Shown: piece after piece, positions 1 through 11,606 of the stretch
How the letters are laid out: each line of letters opens with the position of its first letter
How positions within the stretch are numbered: position 1 is the stretch's first letter
Assembly (NCBI GenBank): GCA_950295325.1
Contig: OX485807.1
Location: 50,250,440 to 50,314,439 of the forward strand
Origin: Polytrichum commune
Taxonomy: Eukaryota; Streptophyta; Polytrichopsida; Polytrichales; Polytrichaceae
Direction of reading: 5' to 3'
Length of the DNA: 64,000 nt
Translations under genes and position numbers: made by a program
Notes under the pieces: generated by a model
The model's database searches: none
What the model was told of the DNA's origin: nothing
Seen by the model: only the letters and a program-made list of their open reading frames with translations

Positions 1-1240
1 TCCGAGAGGGTAATCACTTGGGCTCTAGGACCAGATATTGTTTCAATGTGGGTGGTTACATGTTTGGTTGGGTAGGCTCTCGGCTAGTTAGTGTAGAGTC
101 TTAGTTAGAGGGGCCAGATTTTGGATGAATGTGAAAGCCTTCAAGTTCTGTTAGTTTAGGCTCTCGGCTAGGTAGTCTAAGGTCTTAGTTAGAGGGGCCA
201 TATTTTGGATGAATGTGAAAGCCTTCAAGTTCTGTTAGTTTAGGCTCTCGGCTAGTTAGTGTAGAGTCTTAGTTAGAGGGGCCAGATTTTGGATGAATGT
301 GAAAGCCTTCAAGTTCTGTTAGTTTAGGCTCTCGGCTAGCTAGTGTAGAGTCTTAGTTAGAGGGGCCAAATTTTGGATGAATGTGAAAGCCTTCAAGTTC
401 TGTTAGTTTAGGCTCTCGGCTAGGTAGTCTAAGGTCTTAGTTAGAGGGGCCATATTTTGGATGAATGTGAAAGCCTTCAAGTTCTTTTAGTTTAGGCTCT
501 CGGCTAGGTAGTCTAATGTCTTAGTGTAAGGGCTAGTTAGTGTAAGGTCTTAGTTAGAGGGGGCCATATTTTGGATGAATATGAAAGCTTAGAGGTTATG
601 TTTGTTTAGGCTCTCACCTAGTTAGTGCAGGTCTTAGTTATAGGGGGCCATATTTTGGATGAATGTGAATGCTTCAAGGTTATGTTTGTTTGGGCTCTCG
701 GCTAGTTAGTTCAAGGTCTTAGTTATATGGGGCCATATTTTGGATGAATGTGAAAGCTTAGAGGTCATGTTTGTTTAGGCTCTCACCTAGTTAGTGCGGG
801 TCTTAGTTATAGGGGGCCATATTTTGGATGAATGTGAATGCTTCAAGGTTACGTTTGTTTAGGCTCTCGGCTAGTTAGTTCAAGGTCTTAGTTATATGGG
901 GCCATATTTTGGATGAATGTGAAAGCTTAGAGGTCATGTTTGTTTAGGCTCCCGGCTAGTTAGTGAAGGTCTTAGTTATAGGGGGCCATATTTTGGATCA
1001 ATGTGAAAGCTTCAAGGTTATATTTGTTTAGGCTCTCGGCTAGTTAGTTCAAGGTCTTAGTTATAGGGGGCCATATTTTGGATCAATGTGAAAGCTTCAA
1101 GGTTATATTTGTTTAGGCTCTCGGCTAGTTAGTTCAAGGTCTTAGTTATAGGGGGCCATATTTTGGATCAATGTGAAAGCTTCAAGGTTATATTTGTTTA
1201 GGCTCTCGGCTAGTTAGTTCAAGGTCTTAGTTATAGGGGG
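1..1240. repeat. 84-bp tandem satellite array
   Basis: Tandem array of about fourteen units. The first six start exactly 84 bp apart (TAGGCTCT at 73, 157, 241, 325, 409, 493). From about 530 on, the units form a diverged subfamily with GGGGGCCATATTTTGG and a slightly different length. Every unit carries GGCTCTCGGCTAG. No coding frame is conserved. The array is cut by the left edge of the window. Confidence 0.9.
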
Positions 1241-1246
1241 CCATGT

Positions 1247-1444
1247 ATTGGATGAGAGGTTCAATGGCCTTAAGTTGGATTTGGCTTGTGATTGTGAATT
1301 TGTTGGTTTACACTTCAAATCTGATCTTTTGAGGTTAGGCCAGATTTTCAAGTTGTGAGGTTCAATGGCCTTGAGTTGGATTTGGCTTGTGATTGTGAAT
1401 TTGTTGGTTTATACTTCAAATCTGATCTTTTGAGGTTAGGCCAG
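1247..1444. repeat. 101-bp tandem satellite, left part
   Basis: About two units of a 101-bp repeat (GGTTCAATGGCCTTGAGTTGG ... GAGGTTAGGCCAG). The same array resumes at 4294. The two parts were one array until the element at 1445-4293 inserted into it. Confidence 0.85.
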
Positions 1445-3617
1445 TGTCACCAAAAATCCTCCACCCTTCGATTTCGTCCTAGCCCGAGTGGAAAAGTTTA
1501 TAATGACATGTAGAGACTTCTCTCTTTGTAACCCAATATATAATTCCAATCTACCCTTGGAATATACACAACTTGATTAACTCCACACTATGTAGTTTTA
1601 CATTCCTTAACCCCTAAGTGCCCAAGCCTTTCGGAATGCACTTTTCCTAAGAAATATGTGCATGGCTTTAATACAATCCCCAATGGAGGAATTTGTTTTT
1701 TATCCAAAATCTAACCGTATAGATGTTTAAAGAACTTGTTTATTAGTATGCATACCAATTATGAGACCGAGATTGCATAAGAGTTGTGAGGTACAAACAG
1801 GAGAAATGTATACATTCTTTTTTTTGTATGCCGCCCCTCCCCACAATGTTGGTATGATTTGCTCATAAGTGTTTTTGGGAGTTTGAGGTGACATGAACAA
1901 CTCCAACATGTGAAAGAATACGAAAATGTGATTCCAAAGACCCTATATATGCATATAGAGCTATCCCAATCATTTCGCAATCCTCCTTGCAATTCTTGAA
2001 ATGCATTTTCTTTATTTTAACACTTGACGATTTGATATTGCAAATTACTTCACATTGGTAATTGTGAATACTAATATTCAATGGTCAAAAATACGGAATT
2101 TTTTTACTCTTTCCACTACGACACTTTTAAAAAGAAATGAATAATGAGAACTCTTTGGATGTCAAAACAAGTACAATAGTCCAATTAGCAGAAACATTGA
2201 AGAAATAGTAAAGCACTTTCTCCACCCATTCCCTACATCACGGACACATATGCCTTTCCGATCCTCTCCAAAATCGAATATTTATTCTTTTTGGTTAAAA
2301 ATGCCTCAATCCAAAAGTTGCCCTTCCATACTGTCCGCCAGAAAAATTTACGCGGTCAAAGGAATTTTACCTGCCCACACACAAACGAGCCGAAATTTTT
2401 GATCAACCATATATGGTTGCTCGGACACTTAGGGGTTAATGTTGGGCAAGGTTACATCCTTAGCCTTTTCTAATGTCCACCCGGCCGCTTTGGCCACGCA
2501 TGCCTTCAAAGATATCCCTCTTGTGAAGCGAGTCCTTGCCGTCGACTCCACATTACTACATGAGTTCTCGCTTATTGATTCCATGAATTACACAAATTTA
2601 AGTATTGATAAATACTTGTCACTTATTGTAGTTTTCTCCTCACGCTTCAACCACAATATTGGTTTAATGAACTAATGGTTATCCCTAATGGAACCAAACA
2701 AACTTCCTTTGTCCCCCTAGACTTTACTAGCTAAACCTCACTTATACTACTAATTTAACTTATTTCTCGCTAATCCTCGTCACAAATTTATAAATTTATA
2801 TCACCCCTAAATAACCAATATCAATACCATTCCAATTAAATTAGTCTCCCGGTCTCAGTCCCGGCAGGTTGGGCGTAAATCAACGTTGTTTGCTGCCTCA
2901 GTAACCCGTCAGAGCCCGTCAATTACAGAGGCCGTTTTGACGGGCTGCCCTCCAAAGAACTTCAGAATAGGATAGCGTTCTCTGACTTACTCAGAATGAC
3001 CTGAAATTTTATCTGTAACTAGGGAAACAAAGCAAAAAACATCTCACCAATTTATGAGCCTATCCCATTTTCTGTCTGACAGTTATGACCATTTTAATGT
3101 GTCAGTCTACCCAGATTTCAGAATGTCATAACTTCCTTCCATAGGCTCCAAAGAACTTCAAATTTTGGGAGAAATCACAAAAACTAATTTTTTATAACCC
3201 CCTGAAATTTCAAACTATTTTCATTTTCTGCCAAAACGTTATGGCTTTTTTAGTGTGCAACTCTTGAAAACACTTCAGAATGATATATCTCCTTCTCATC
3301 TGATCGGAATGACTTGAAATTTGTACCACAACTAGGAAACCTAAGAACAAAGCATCCCTCAAAATTTCATGCGTTTCCAAGCCTTTGTCCAGGAGTTATG
3401 CCCATTTCAGCTCAAAAATGTAGGCAAAGTTCAGAATGTCATAACTGCTGCTCTAGTACTCTAAACATCCTCAGATTTTGACCATGTTCATATAAACAAG
3501 TTGTTTACTAACCCTCTAAATTTCAACGAAGTATCTTCTTTTGCTCGGAAGTTATGCCCCTTACAACCTAGACTACTCAAAAGACCCTCTCATTTACCAA
3601 CTCGTGTTCCGGCAACG

Positions 3618-4293
3618 TGTCACCAAAAGTACTCCACCCTTCGATTTCGTCCTAGCCCGAGTGGAATAATTATGATGACACTTAGAAAATACATATACCC
3701 AAGAAATATGAACTCAAGTACTACAACTGGAAGCCATAAAATATCTTAAAATTATTCACACCAAAACTAATTCTAACAAGAGGTCAAGCCCTCTTCAAGG
3801 CCAACTAGCCTTGGCTCTCCAACTAAAAACTAAGCACACACACATGTGCTCCAATCTTGCTTCCAACACACCCACACTTATAACACGTGGGGTGCCTTGG
3901 AGCACGAAGGGAAGAGAGGATGAGTGAGGGAAGAATGAGGTATTATATAGTGAGTTTAAGGGGGTGAGCACCCTCAAGGCTCACGATAAGCCCTCGAAAT
4001 CTCCTCCTACTTTATAGGCTCTCATCTTATCTCCTAAGTCTTCCTCCCTCAGATGATCAACAAAGATCCTAATTCAAACATTTAACTAACCTTGGCTTTC
4101 TACCTACCACACTTTACCAAGTTATGTCTTCATACTACTTAAATCCACTCCACACAAGTCTAGTGCTTCAAACTTAGCTTTCTTCAAGCTTCACTCTTTT
4201 TATATTTTTGTGAATAATCATAAATCAACAAAACACCACTTGTAATGTTTTATAAGTGTTAACAACACATGTGGGCATCAATTTGGGCTCACA
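3618..4293 (-). repeat. LTR of the inserted element, homologous to 20185-21070
   Basis: On the minus strand it runs from TGTGAGCCCAAA to TTTTGGTGACA. The stretch 3740-4140 is an inverted copy of about 20720-21070, including CCTTGGAGCACA-type sequence, a TATA region and the GAGCCTTGAGGGTGCTCACC segment. Confidence 0.7.
3941..3949 (-). promoter_or_regulatory. TATA box of minus-strand LTR
   Basis: On the minus strand the sequence reads CTCACTATATAATACC, a TATA box inside the LTR. The same position in the inverted copy is ACTATATAAT at 20884. The conservation supports an LTR promoter. Confidence 0.5.
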
Positions 4294-5166
4294 GCCAGAT
4301 TTTCAACTTGTGAGGTTCAATGGCCTTGAATTGGATTTGGCTTATGATTGTGAATGTGTTGGTTTAGACTTCAAATCTGATCTTTTGAGGTTAGGCCAGA
4401 TTTTCAACTTGTGAGGTTTATTGTTCTTGAGCTGGATTTGGCTTGTGATTGTGAATTTGTTGGTTTATACTTCAAATCTGATCTTTTGAGGTTAGGCCAG
4501 ATTTTCAACTTGTGAGGTTTATTGTTCTTGAGTTGGATTTGGCTTGTGATTGTGAATTTGTTGGTTTACACTTCAAATCTGATCTTTTGAGGTTAGGCTA
4601 GATTTTCAACTTGTAATGTTCAATGGCCTTGAGTTGGATTTGGCTTGTGATTGTGAATTTGTTGGTTTACACTTCAAATATGATCTTTTGAGGTTAGGCC
4701 AAATTTTCAAGTTGTGAGGTTCAATGGCCTTGAGTTGGATTTGGCTTGTGATTGTGAATTTGTTGGTTTATACTTCAAATCTGATCTTTTGAGGTTAGGC
4801 CAGATTTTCAAGTTGTGAGGTTCAATGGCCTTGAGTTGGATTTGGCTTGTGATTGTGAATGTGTTGGTTTAGACTTCAAATCTGATCTTTTGAGGTTAGG
4901 CCAGATTTTCAACTTGTGAGGTTCATTGTTCTTGAGTTGGATTTGGCTTGTGATTGTCAATTTGTTGGTTTATACTTCAAATATGATCTTTTGAGGTTAG
5001 GCCAGATTTTCAAGTTGTGAGGTTCAATGGCCTTGAGTTGGATTTGGCTTGTGATTGTGAATTTGTTGGTTTACACTTCAAATCTGATATTTTGAGGTTA
5101 GGCCAGATTTTCAACTTGTGAGGTTCATTGTTCTTGAGTTGGATTTGGCTTGTGATGGTGAATTCC
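4294..5166. repeat. 101-bp tandem satellite, right part
   Basis: About nine units with exact 101-bp spacing (GCCAGATTTTCAA at 4294, 4395, 4496 and so on). Units alternate between GGTTCAATGGCCTTGAG and GGTTTATTGTTCTTGAG variants. The array ends within a few bases of a possible exon at 5168, so it may lie in an intron. Confidence 0.9.
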
Positions 5167-5167
5167 A

Positions 5168-5435
5168 GAGATATGGGATTCCAGAGTTGTGTTTGCCACG
5201 CGAGCATAACCTAGTTAAATTGTTTAAATTGAACTTCATGTTGTTCTTAGAGAGCCGGCACGTCACCTCGAGAATTTCGTAGAGGATTCTGAGGTCGGAG
5301 TTGGGGGATTTGTCTTTGCGGTCTTTGGCTAAGCTAAGGACTGAACTGGAAGCCTGTTATGGTGCGGAGAATATCTATGGCATGTTCTTTGGATCATTTT
5401 ACCCATATTGGACATGCCCGGCAGATAGGGTGTAG
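5168..5435 (+). pseudogene. Terminal exon of unknown gene, one in-frame stop
   Basis: The preceding ...TTCCAG is a plausible splice acceptor. The frame then runs RYGIPELCLPREHNLVKLF, followed by MLFLESRHVTSRIS, one TAG, and ELEACYGAENIYGMFFGSF, ending at a TAG at 5433. The same frame is kept on both sides of the internal stop, and the composition looks like real protein. An AATAAA signal follows at about 5518. The family is not recognised. It could be the end of a retroelement or host gene disabled by one stop. Confidence 0.35.
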
Positions 5436-5509
5436 ATGGCCTTAAACTATAGTATATAGCTACTTGAACTAACTATCCATTTTTGTAAGTCTTTAGGTTG
5501 GCTACATTT

Positions 5510-5695
5510 TGTTGACTAATAAAATATTTTGTATATTTCGAACAAATTTTGGTTATTAAGTCCACGGGAATGGGGTGCCTTTCCAACATATTGAATTCAA
5601 ACTATCTCTAATTCCACGGAAATAGGCACTGCTTCTCCGAAAATTTCCCAATATAATCTAAATTCTCCGCTCTACGCTCACATACTTGAGTTTCC
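5510..5695. repeat. Conserved post-satellite flank, copy 1
   Basis: The sequence from AATAAAATATTTTGT through CCACGGGAATGGGGT and GGAAATAGGCACTGCTTCTCC to CGCTCTACGCTCACATA recurs at about 16600-16900, behind a different satellite. Confidence 0.8.
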
Positions 5696-7138
5696 CGGCG
5701 GGCTGGCGGACTTCCGGGTGAAGAGGGTGGTGTGAGGTAAAGTAGGCAACCCCCTTGGTTTCCAAGCCAAAGGGTTGAGTCGTGCTTACTTTTCGTTCAC
5801 AAATACATTTTATAAGATTCGAAAGTCTTTTTGAGAGAAAAGATAATAGTTAGCCTCTTAAGTATCCGATTAGTCCAACTTAAGCTTAGTTACCTTGGAA
5901 TAGGCAACCTAGACCCTTTTAATGTAGCTAAACTACTAAAAATCAATGCAAAGAATACCAAATGCTAATAAAACTTCTAACTAATCAAAAAGGAATATGA
6001 AGAAAGAAGAAATATATGAGCTGCCTCACGGAAACTCTCATAACTTTTGGACAGAGTTTTAGTTTTACGCAATATTAGGATACAAGGATAGATAACTTCA
6101 AGACCTACCTAGAAATATAAAACTTGTAGAAAATGGCCCAACCAGCTAACCGGGGTGAAGCTTCAAAGTCAGCAGTGCTACATCAGGAGCTGTCTCACGG
6201 AAACACTTATAACTTCTAGACAGAATTTTAGATGTGAATGAAACTAATTTTGTTGGAAAGATAATTTTATTATCTATCTATGCATATAAAATAAATTGAA
6301 ATCAGATTTATTGGTAAGACGTGGCAAGCCTCTAAAGTACGCTGTCCTATATGATTCAAGTTGCTAACTAATTTTCATTCTATATAAACTAAGGTTGCTT
6401 CACTAACAAGTAAAGAAGAGGTGAGGAATGTGAATGTCATACAAAGAGGAAAATACTAATAAAACTATAAGAGAATATTTTATTTGAAAGATAGAAACAC
6501 TTACTCCTTCTCAAGGAGTACAACCACTCCCCCTACTAACTACTAACTACTAACTACTAACTACTAATAGAAGTCGGGGACACCTAAGTTGGCGAGATAG
6601 ATAACTAAGCGTCGAGAAGGTTGAGGCTCTAAGGGCCCGAGACCGATGAAGTGGAATAGTGGTAATGCTTGATGGAGTTTCGACGCCTCTTAAATAGGTG
6701 GTCGAGGTAGACACTCCGTGGTATTCCGTCTTGCTACGTCTACCCTCGCATTGGATCTGTTTAGGCTTTGTTGATCTTTCGCATTGGATCCGCTTAGATC
6801 CATTTTGACTTAGTAGTGCCCAAAGACACTTGTCAACTTGGATCTTCTCTCGTCGAAGCGAATCGGCTTGGTCAAACGTGCATCCATCTAGTCCACGTTG
6901 TTTTGCTCCACTCCTTTAACCCGTTGTCGCGTAGTCACTTTGGATTTAGCCCTTAGCTAAGTCAATCTTAGCCTTACCAACCACTTAAATCTTGCCCTAG
7001 CTAAGTCAATCCTCACATAGTCCTATAATATTCCGTTAATGCTTGTCCTATTAGGATTTACTTACTAGGCTAGTTTCTAACTCCCAACTTACCTAACCGA
7101 CCTCATATTTACTATCTAAAGTCTATTTACCACTAGTA
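5696..7138. other. No gene recognised
   Basis: Non-coding stretch. Two related segments (about 6020-6060 and 6180-6240) share CTGYCTCACGGAAAC and CAGAATTTTAG-like text, typical of non-coding retroelement interiors. A short CTAACTA run lies near 6535-6565. No sustained reading frame was found. Confidence 0.4.
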
Positions 7139-7921
7139 TTAGGTTAATTCGATAAAGGAATAAAAAAAAACCTTCACAGGTGGCGCTTCCGGAACTATGG
7201 GGTCGCTGGAGGTCTCCGTCTCGAGGTCTCCGACCTCTGGATGGAGCTTGTATGTGACTTCATCCGCCGCGATCGTTAGCATGTCCTCCTCCTCGGCCGT
7301 GATGCAGTCGAAGTGCTGGTAGAGGTGTAGGATAAAGGGGGAAAGGAAGGAGGGTTTCCGGCCTATGTGGGGGAGGGCCTGTCCTACGACCTCGTGGATT
7401 ATCAAACCCCAATTTACAGGCCGAACTCCGGACATAGCTCCAAACAGGGTGTTAGCCATGGTCAGGCTAATCCGCTTGGGCTTGTCCGGGTTAAGGATGG
7501 GTAGGAGAAATTCTAACACTCTCCTTTCTCTCAGGTTCCGGCAGTTCCCGGGATGGAATCCGTCCTTCGGATCCGCGTCTCCCCGGAACTTTCCGGCAAA
7601 CAGTCCAGCCCGTTGGCCGGCCCACCCCTCTGTAATTCCCCGAGGGAACCCGTATACTCTATTCCGGATGTCCGGAGTCCAGCTGTCCGGATCTCCCCTT
7701 TTTGTCCCCCACCACTGATTCCCTCTCTCAAATTTAAACTCTCGGAGGGTATCTTCCGCTCGGAGGTTCCAGGGTTTGGTGAGCAATCCCTCACACCCCA
7801 TGACCCGGAGATCCTCCGCTAGCTCATGCAACTCCCCATCCTCCCTCGGAATTGCAGGGATGAGGGCTTTGAGCGGAATGGGAATGGGGTCCCTCCGATC
7901 CTCCTCCCGTGCTTCCGGCAT
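7139..7921 (-). CDS. Hypothetical protein, transposon-like first exon
   Basis: An open frame of 260 codons starts with MPEAREEDRRDPIPIPLKAL. The C-terminal third has a compact globular look, with segments RRVLEFLLPILNPDKPKRIS, ANTLFGAMSGVRPVNWGLII and FLSPFILHLYQHFDCITAEE. I do not recognise a named domain. The style (a charged N-terminus, then one folded segment) resembles gag-like or transposon-associated plant ORFs, which is inference only. It is strikingly GC-rich and CCGG-rich compared with its surroundings. Near the end the sequence reads CCTGTGAAG followed by GTTTTTTTTT, which could be a splice donor. If so, the last few codons are intron and further exons lie below 7139, where I see none. 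Confidence 0.45.
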   Translation of the reverse strand: MPEAREEDRRDPIPIPLKALIPAIPREDGELHELAEDLRVMGCEGLLTKPWNLRAEDTLREFKFERGNQWWGTKRGDPDSWTPDIRNRVYGFPRGITEGWAGQRAGLFAGKFRGDADPKDGFHPGNCRNLRERRVLEFLLPILNPDKPKRISLTMANTLFGAMSGVRPVNWGLIIHEVVGQALPHIGRKPSFLSPFILHLYQHFDCITAEEEDMLTIAADEVTYKLHPEVGDLETETSSDPIVPEAPPVKVFFYSFIELT

Positions 7922-8197
7922 TTTCTCTCTTTGCTCACCCTCTGTCCGCTACGGATTATCTCTTCTCTCCTCTCCGGATTCCCTCTCGTCCGTTTAATTG
8001 CGATGGAGTTCCGGCAAACCAACTGCCGGTAACTCGAAATTGCAGAGTCCCAACAATCCAACTGCTGGCGGCTCGAAAAACAACCTCACCACTCGTTCAC
8101 TCAACAAAACTTTCTTCTTGCGAAAAAGTGGGGAGAAGAAGGAAGGTCCCTTAAATCTCCTTCCCCTCTCTTCCCTCCCATGCTGACCGTTCGGGTT

Positions 8198-8228
8198 AAC
8201 GGAAAACGGTTGCCAACCGTTTTCCGTT
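8198..8228. repeat. 31-bp near-perfect hairpin
   Basis: Arms AACGGAAAACGGTTG and CAACCGTTTTCCGTT pair perfectly around one C. It lies upstream of the minus-strand frame at 7921, possibly in its leader or promoter. Confidence 0.8.
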
Positions 8229-8338
8229 GGGGGGCCAACGGTCTTCCCTCCAATCGTCACCAGTCCGTTCCAACTGCCATTCTCCACCGGCTCTTCCCCT
8301 TCCGGACCGTTGGAAGAACGTGGCGTAATTGTTACTTA

Positions 8339-8359
8339 GTCCGGACCAGTGGTCCGGAC
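8339..8359. repeat. 21-bp palindrome
   Basis: GTCCGGACCA and TGGTCCGGAC flank a single G. Several more GTCCGGACC-type words lie nearby (8298-8306, 8393-8400). Confidence 0.8.
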
Positions 8360-8660
8360 CATCATCCATTGGTCCCCCCCTAATCCAATTCGCCGGACCG
8401 GCGGTAGTACCTCTTTTTATCATTTTTTAAAGTACTAGGCGGACCTAGAACGTCCTATTTCCTAGTGCACTTAATTTATCCTAATAACCCCTATGGTTCT
8501 CACAAAAGCAGGGTAGAATACGGAAAGCGGATCCATATTTCCGTATTTCCGTCTTTTTGTAGAATACTGGCCTCCCACAGCCAACATCAGATTTAATGTA
8601 TATGTAGGTTCAGGGTAGCTATATATCAAAATTCAAAATGTTTGAATTTGTAAAAATCGG

Positions 8661-8684
8661 GTAGCTCTCGGATTCGAGAGCTAC
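8661..8684. repeat. Palindrome of the CTCTCGG...CCGAGAG class
   Basis: Arms GTAGCTCTCG and CGAGAGCTAC flank GATT. It resembles the palindromes of the 13.56-13.91 kb array. A weaker relative (CTCTTGGATCCGAGAG) lies at about 8819. Confidence 0.75.
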
Positions 8685-8956
8685 CTCAATTTTTCAAAAA
8701 TGGATGGATGTGCAAATTCTGGTGTAGCTCTCGGCCCATTTCAAAAGGCTAGAATGTGTATGTTCAGGTGTGGCTCTAGGCCCATTTCAGAAGGCTAGGG
8801 AGTGTAGGTTCAGGTGTGGCTCTTGGATCCGAGAGGCTGGCTATCGGCCTAGTCTTTGCTTATGCCTTCCTATTCAATATCCTCTTTTTGTCTGTTTTCT
8901 TACACCGTCATGTTTTGCAGATTGACCATCATTATTCCAGCTTCATCGTCACAGAT

Positions 8957-11606
8957 ATGACGATAGAAAAACTCCAAAAGGTGGCAACCACCCATGTCGA
9001 TGCCTCTTTCAAAGCCAAGTGGCTTCAGTGGTGGAATTCTTCCACCGACGTCAAAATCAAAAACCAATTCCCCTCTGTTCTTCCTCTCCGTGAGAAAGTC
9101 CTTGACGACTGGCTAAACAAAGTTTCTTTCTGGGCACAGGTATATCTTCAAGAATTGTTTCTTTAGTTTGTTTCTTTTATTCTTTGGCATTTCTAACTAT
9201 TGTTCTCTCTTAACATAGTTGGAGAAGGGGGTTGAGGCCGAAATCGCATCGTTTGAAAACGAGTGTTCCGTTGACATTGATTGGATTTTTGCGGAGATTT
9301 TGCAACCGTCCAATTATGTTGAGTATAGGAGGCTCATTTTGTGGGACAAGGCTTTCCGTGTGTATTTTGACGACAAAGGCGAATTGAAATTTGTTAAAGG
9401 CCTTGACCTCACGGAGTTTGAGGAAGGTCCGATAGCAATCAAACGCGTTGCTTACCGGTAATTGTTGAAGTTCTCTTTTTGTACATTTCGTTTCATTCCC
9501 TTTTTGTTTCCATATTCTTATTTGATGTTCTTCATTTTCCAGATACATTCATCGTGAGCTCGTTGTGAAGAATGTTTTGCCTCCTTCTTCATTGCCTGCT
9601 TTCCTCTTTGATTGGGTCGATGTCGACTCCAATTTCTGTGTCTATACTGCCATGCAAGTTACAAAGTTTCCACACGTGCACTTGAAAGCTGGTGGTTGGT
9701 ACTTGGATTGCTCCCGTGGATTTGTGCCCGATGAGGAAGAATCCCTTTACAGCAGCCTAGTAAGCTCTGCGCCTGACGTGATTGGAGGAAGAGCCGGAAG
9801 AGCATATGCCCGCTCCTCAGTCCATTGAGAAGGATGTTGCGCCCGTCAAAGGTAAGGGCAAGGGTAGGAAACTTGTCCCCCTTGCCTCTTCTCAAGTTTC
9901 TACTCGGTCTTTCACAAAGGCCTCAGTTCAACGCACTGTTGCTCCAGCCACCACCGTTGTTGGAAGTCCAAGCGCCACTTCTTCTGCCCCCCACCCCAAT
10001 CCTCCTCCTGTTCCTTCTCATAGCGGCGCAACCATCCCATCTGTGCCTCGCAAGAGGAAGGCAGTTGCACCGGATACATCAGCAACTTCCTCGGAGAGGT
10101 CAACTAGCCTTTCTTTGATTGAGAATGTGGACATGGTAGAGCTCATTGAAGATCTTATGAAGACGAAGGTTCCCCCTCCCGCCTACCGCCGCATACAAGA
10201 TTTCCTAACCAAGGTTTGTATGTCGTTTTGTTTTTTTGTCTTTCATTCATTGTAATTTGACATTTATTTTGTTTCTTGATTTTCTTTGCAATTTTTCCTT
10301 TCAGGTTGGAGCGGGCCGTACTCGTCCCAACACCAAGCCTAAGGCTCATACGGGCATTGATCTTCTCTTCGCAGATGTGCCCGAGAACCTCCGTGTGCCG
10401 GGCATTTCGTCCTCATCCTCCGATATTCCTCAATGGAATAAGAGGTCTTCCACTTACTTTGAGGTTTTGTTTGCCTTTGCAACTGCCAATCTCCATGATG
10501 ATGGTGTCATCGTCTTTGCATACGCAGCGGATCCTGATATCTCTAGAGAGATTCACAACTGGGCACATACGGAGGATTTTTATGTTGCCGAAGACTGGTT
10601 TGGAATGAATGACCTCGACCTTCAATCGCCTACTAATCCTAGAGAATTGGTAATTCAATTTCGCCTTCATCCTTTGTGATTTTTAGTTATTTCTTTATTT
10701 TGTTATTTATTTAATGAACCGATTCATCATCTTGCAGACTCGCAAGTTCTTTATCAAAGTACTTGTGCGCAACGTATCGGTTTTGAATGTCCGGACTTCG
10801 GACTTCAAGGATATGGGTTATAATCTCAAACGAGATGGTTGGCTCAATAGCTTCACAGATGTGAAGAACCAATCCATAAGGGATGACGGGGTGCCTTGGA
10901 GAGGAGCTCGTGAAAAACGTCCCGAGTTCTTCTCCATCCTTTTCTCCGCCCTCACGGACAAGGACGATATTATATTTGATTGGCAATGTGGCGTTGGTTC
11001 GATCTTAACCTTCCTTGTTTTTCCTGCCCTTGTTTTGTTATGTTTTAACTTATTTCATATTTTGTTTATGTCACGTGCATTTTCTTATCCTCACCTATTG
11101 GCATTGTCTTGTTCTAGGAGGTTCCATCATTGCATGTCGCTTCATTCAACGCCATATTGTGGCGCTTAACTCGGATGTTGATGTCTTCAAGTCCATCCTC
11201 CTTCCCATTTGTGAGCCTGAGCAAGAACACACCTCTCAACATACCGCCCCTCGACGAGGCTCAGTATTTGCTCCTCCTCCCCGGAAGATGGCCAAACGCA
11301 ATTTCGATTTGCTTTGTGAGTAAGTTCATTCTTGTATTCAACTTTTTTTGTATTTTCATCTCTTCGTCTAGGACATTTCGACTTTAGCTCATTTGTTTAT
11401 CTTCCTTCATGTGCAGAGTTCAAAATGATAGCCCCATCCGCGTTCTTAATGCGGACATGTTCTTTACGCCTTCGACTACGTTTGAGCTTCCTTCCTATGC
11501 TGCTCAGCTTGCCAATCTCTTGGCGGAAGCACCCTCCCCACCTCTTAGTCGCACCCGCCCCTTTAACAAACTAGTATTGGATTTCCTAGACATAGAGGCC
11601 GAGTAG
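8957..11606 (+). CDS. Eight-exon gene with DNA amino-methyltransferase-like C-terminus
   Basis: Exons: 8921 (ATG at 8957)-9139, 9219-9457, 9543-9759, 9821-10213, 10305-10649, 10738-10996, 11118-11319, 11417-11606. All have GT-AG borders. The joined frame is open to the final TAG, about 675 aa from the ATG. The intron at 9760-9820 is only 61 bp, but it exactly restores the frame. The first two thirds are unrecognised: a tryptophan-rich N-terminal domain, then a Pro/Ser/Ala linker with basic stretches KGKGKGRK and PRKRKA (possible nuclear localisation). The C-terminal part follows beta-class N4/N6 DNA methyltransferase order. IDLLFADVPENL occupies the motif IV (DPPY) place. A domain with LHDDGVIVFAY follows. 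Then RPEFFSILFSALT precedes DIIFDWQCGVGG, in the motif I (DPFxGSG) place. Both catalytic motifs are altered, so activity is doubtful. The family assignment is inference from motif order. Exon 1 has a good acceptor (TTTTGCAG before 8921), so an upstream exon may be missing. Confidence 0.55.

Larger units (their letters stand above)
1445..4293 (-). mobile_element. LTR-type retroelement inserted in satellite, internally deleted
   Basis: The insertion starts TGTCACC and ends GGCTCACA, so it has TG...CA termini. It is flanked by a perfect 5-bp direct repeat GCCAG (1440-1444 and 4294-4298), as expected for integrase-mediated LTR-element insertion. Read on the minus strand, it begins with an LTR-like block (4293 to about 3618). 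The sequence next to that block reads CGTTGCCGG, which resembles part of the tRNA primer-binding site of many plant Gypsy elements. The LTR terminal 60 bp or so reappears at 1445-1505. No gag-pol coding is visible, so it is a non-autonomous or heavily deleted copy. Confidence 0.7.
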
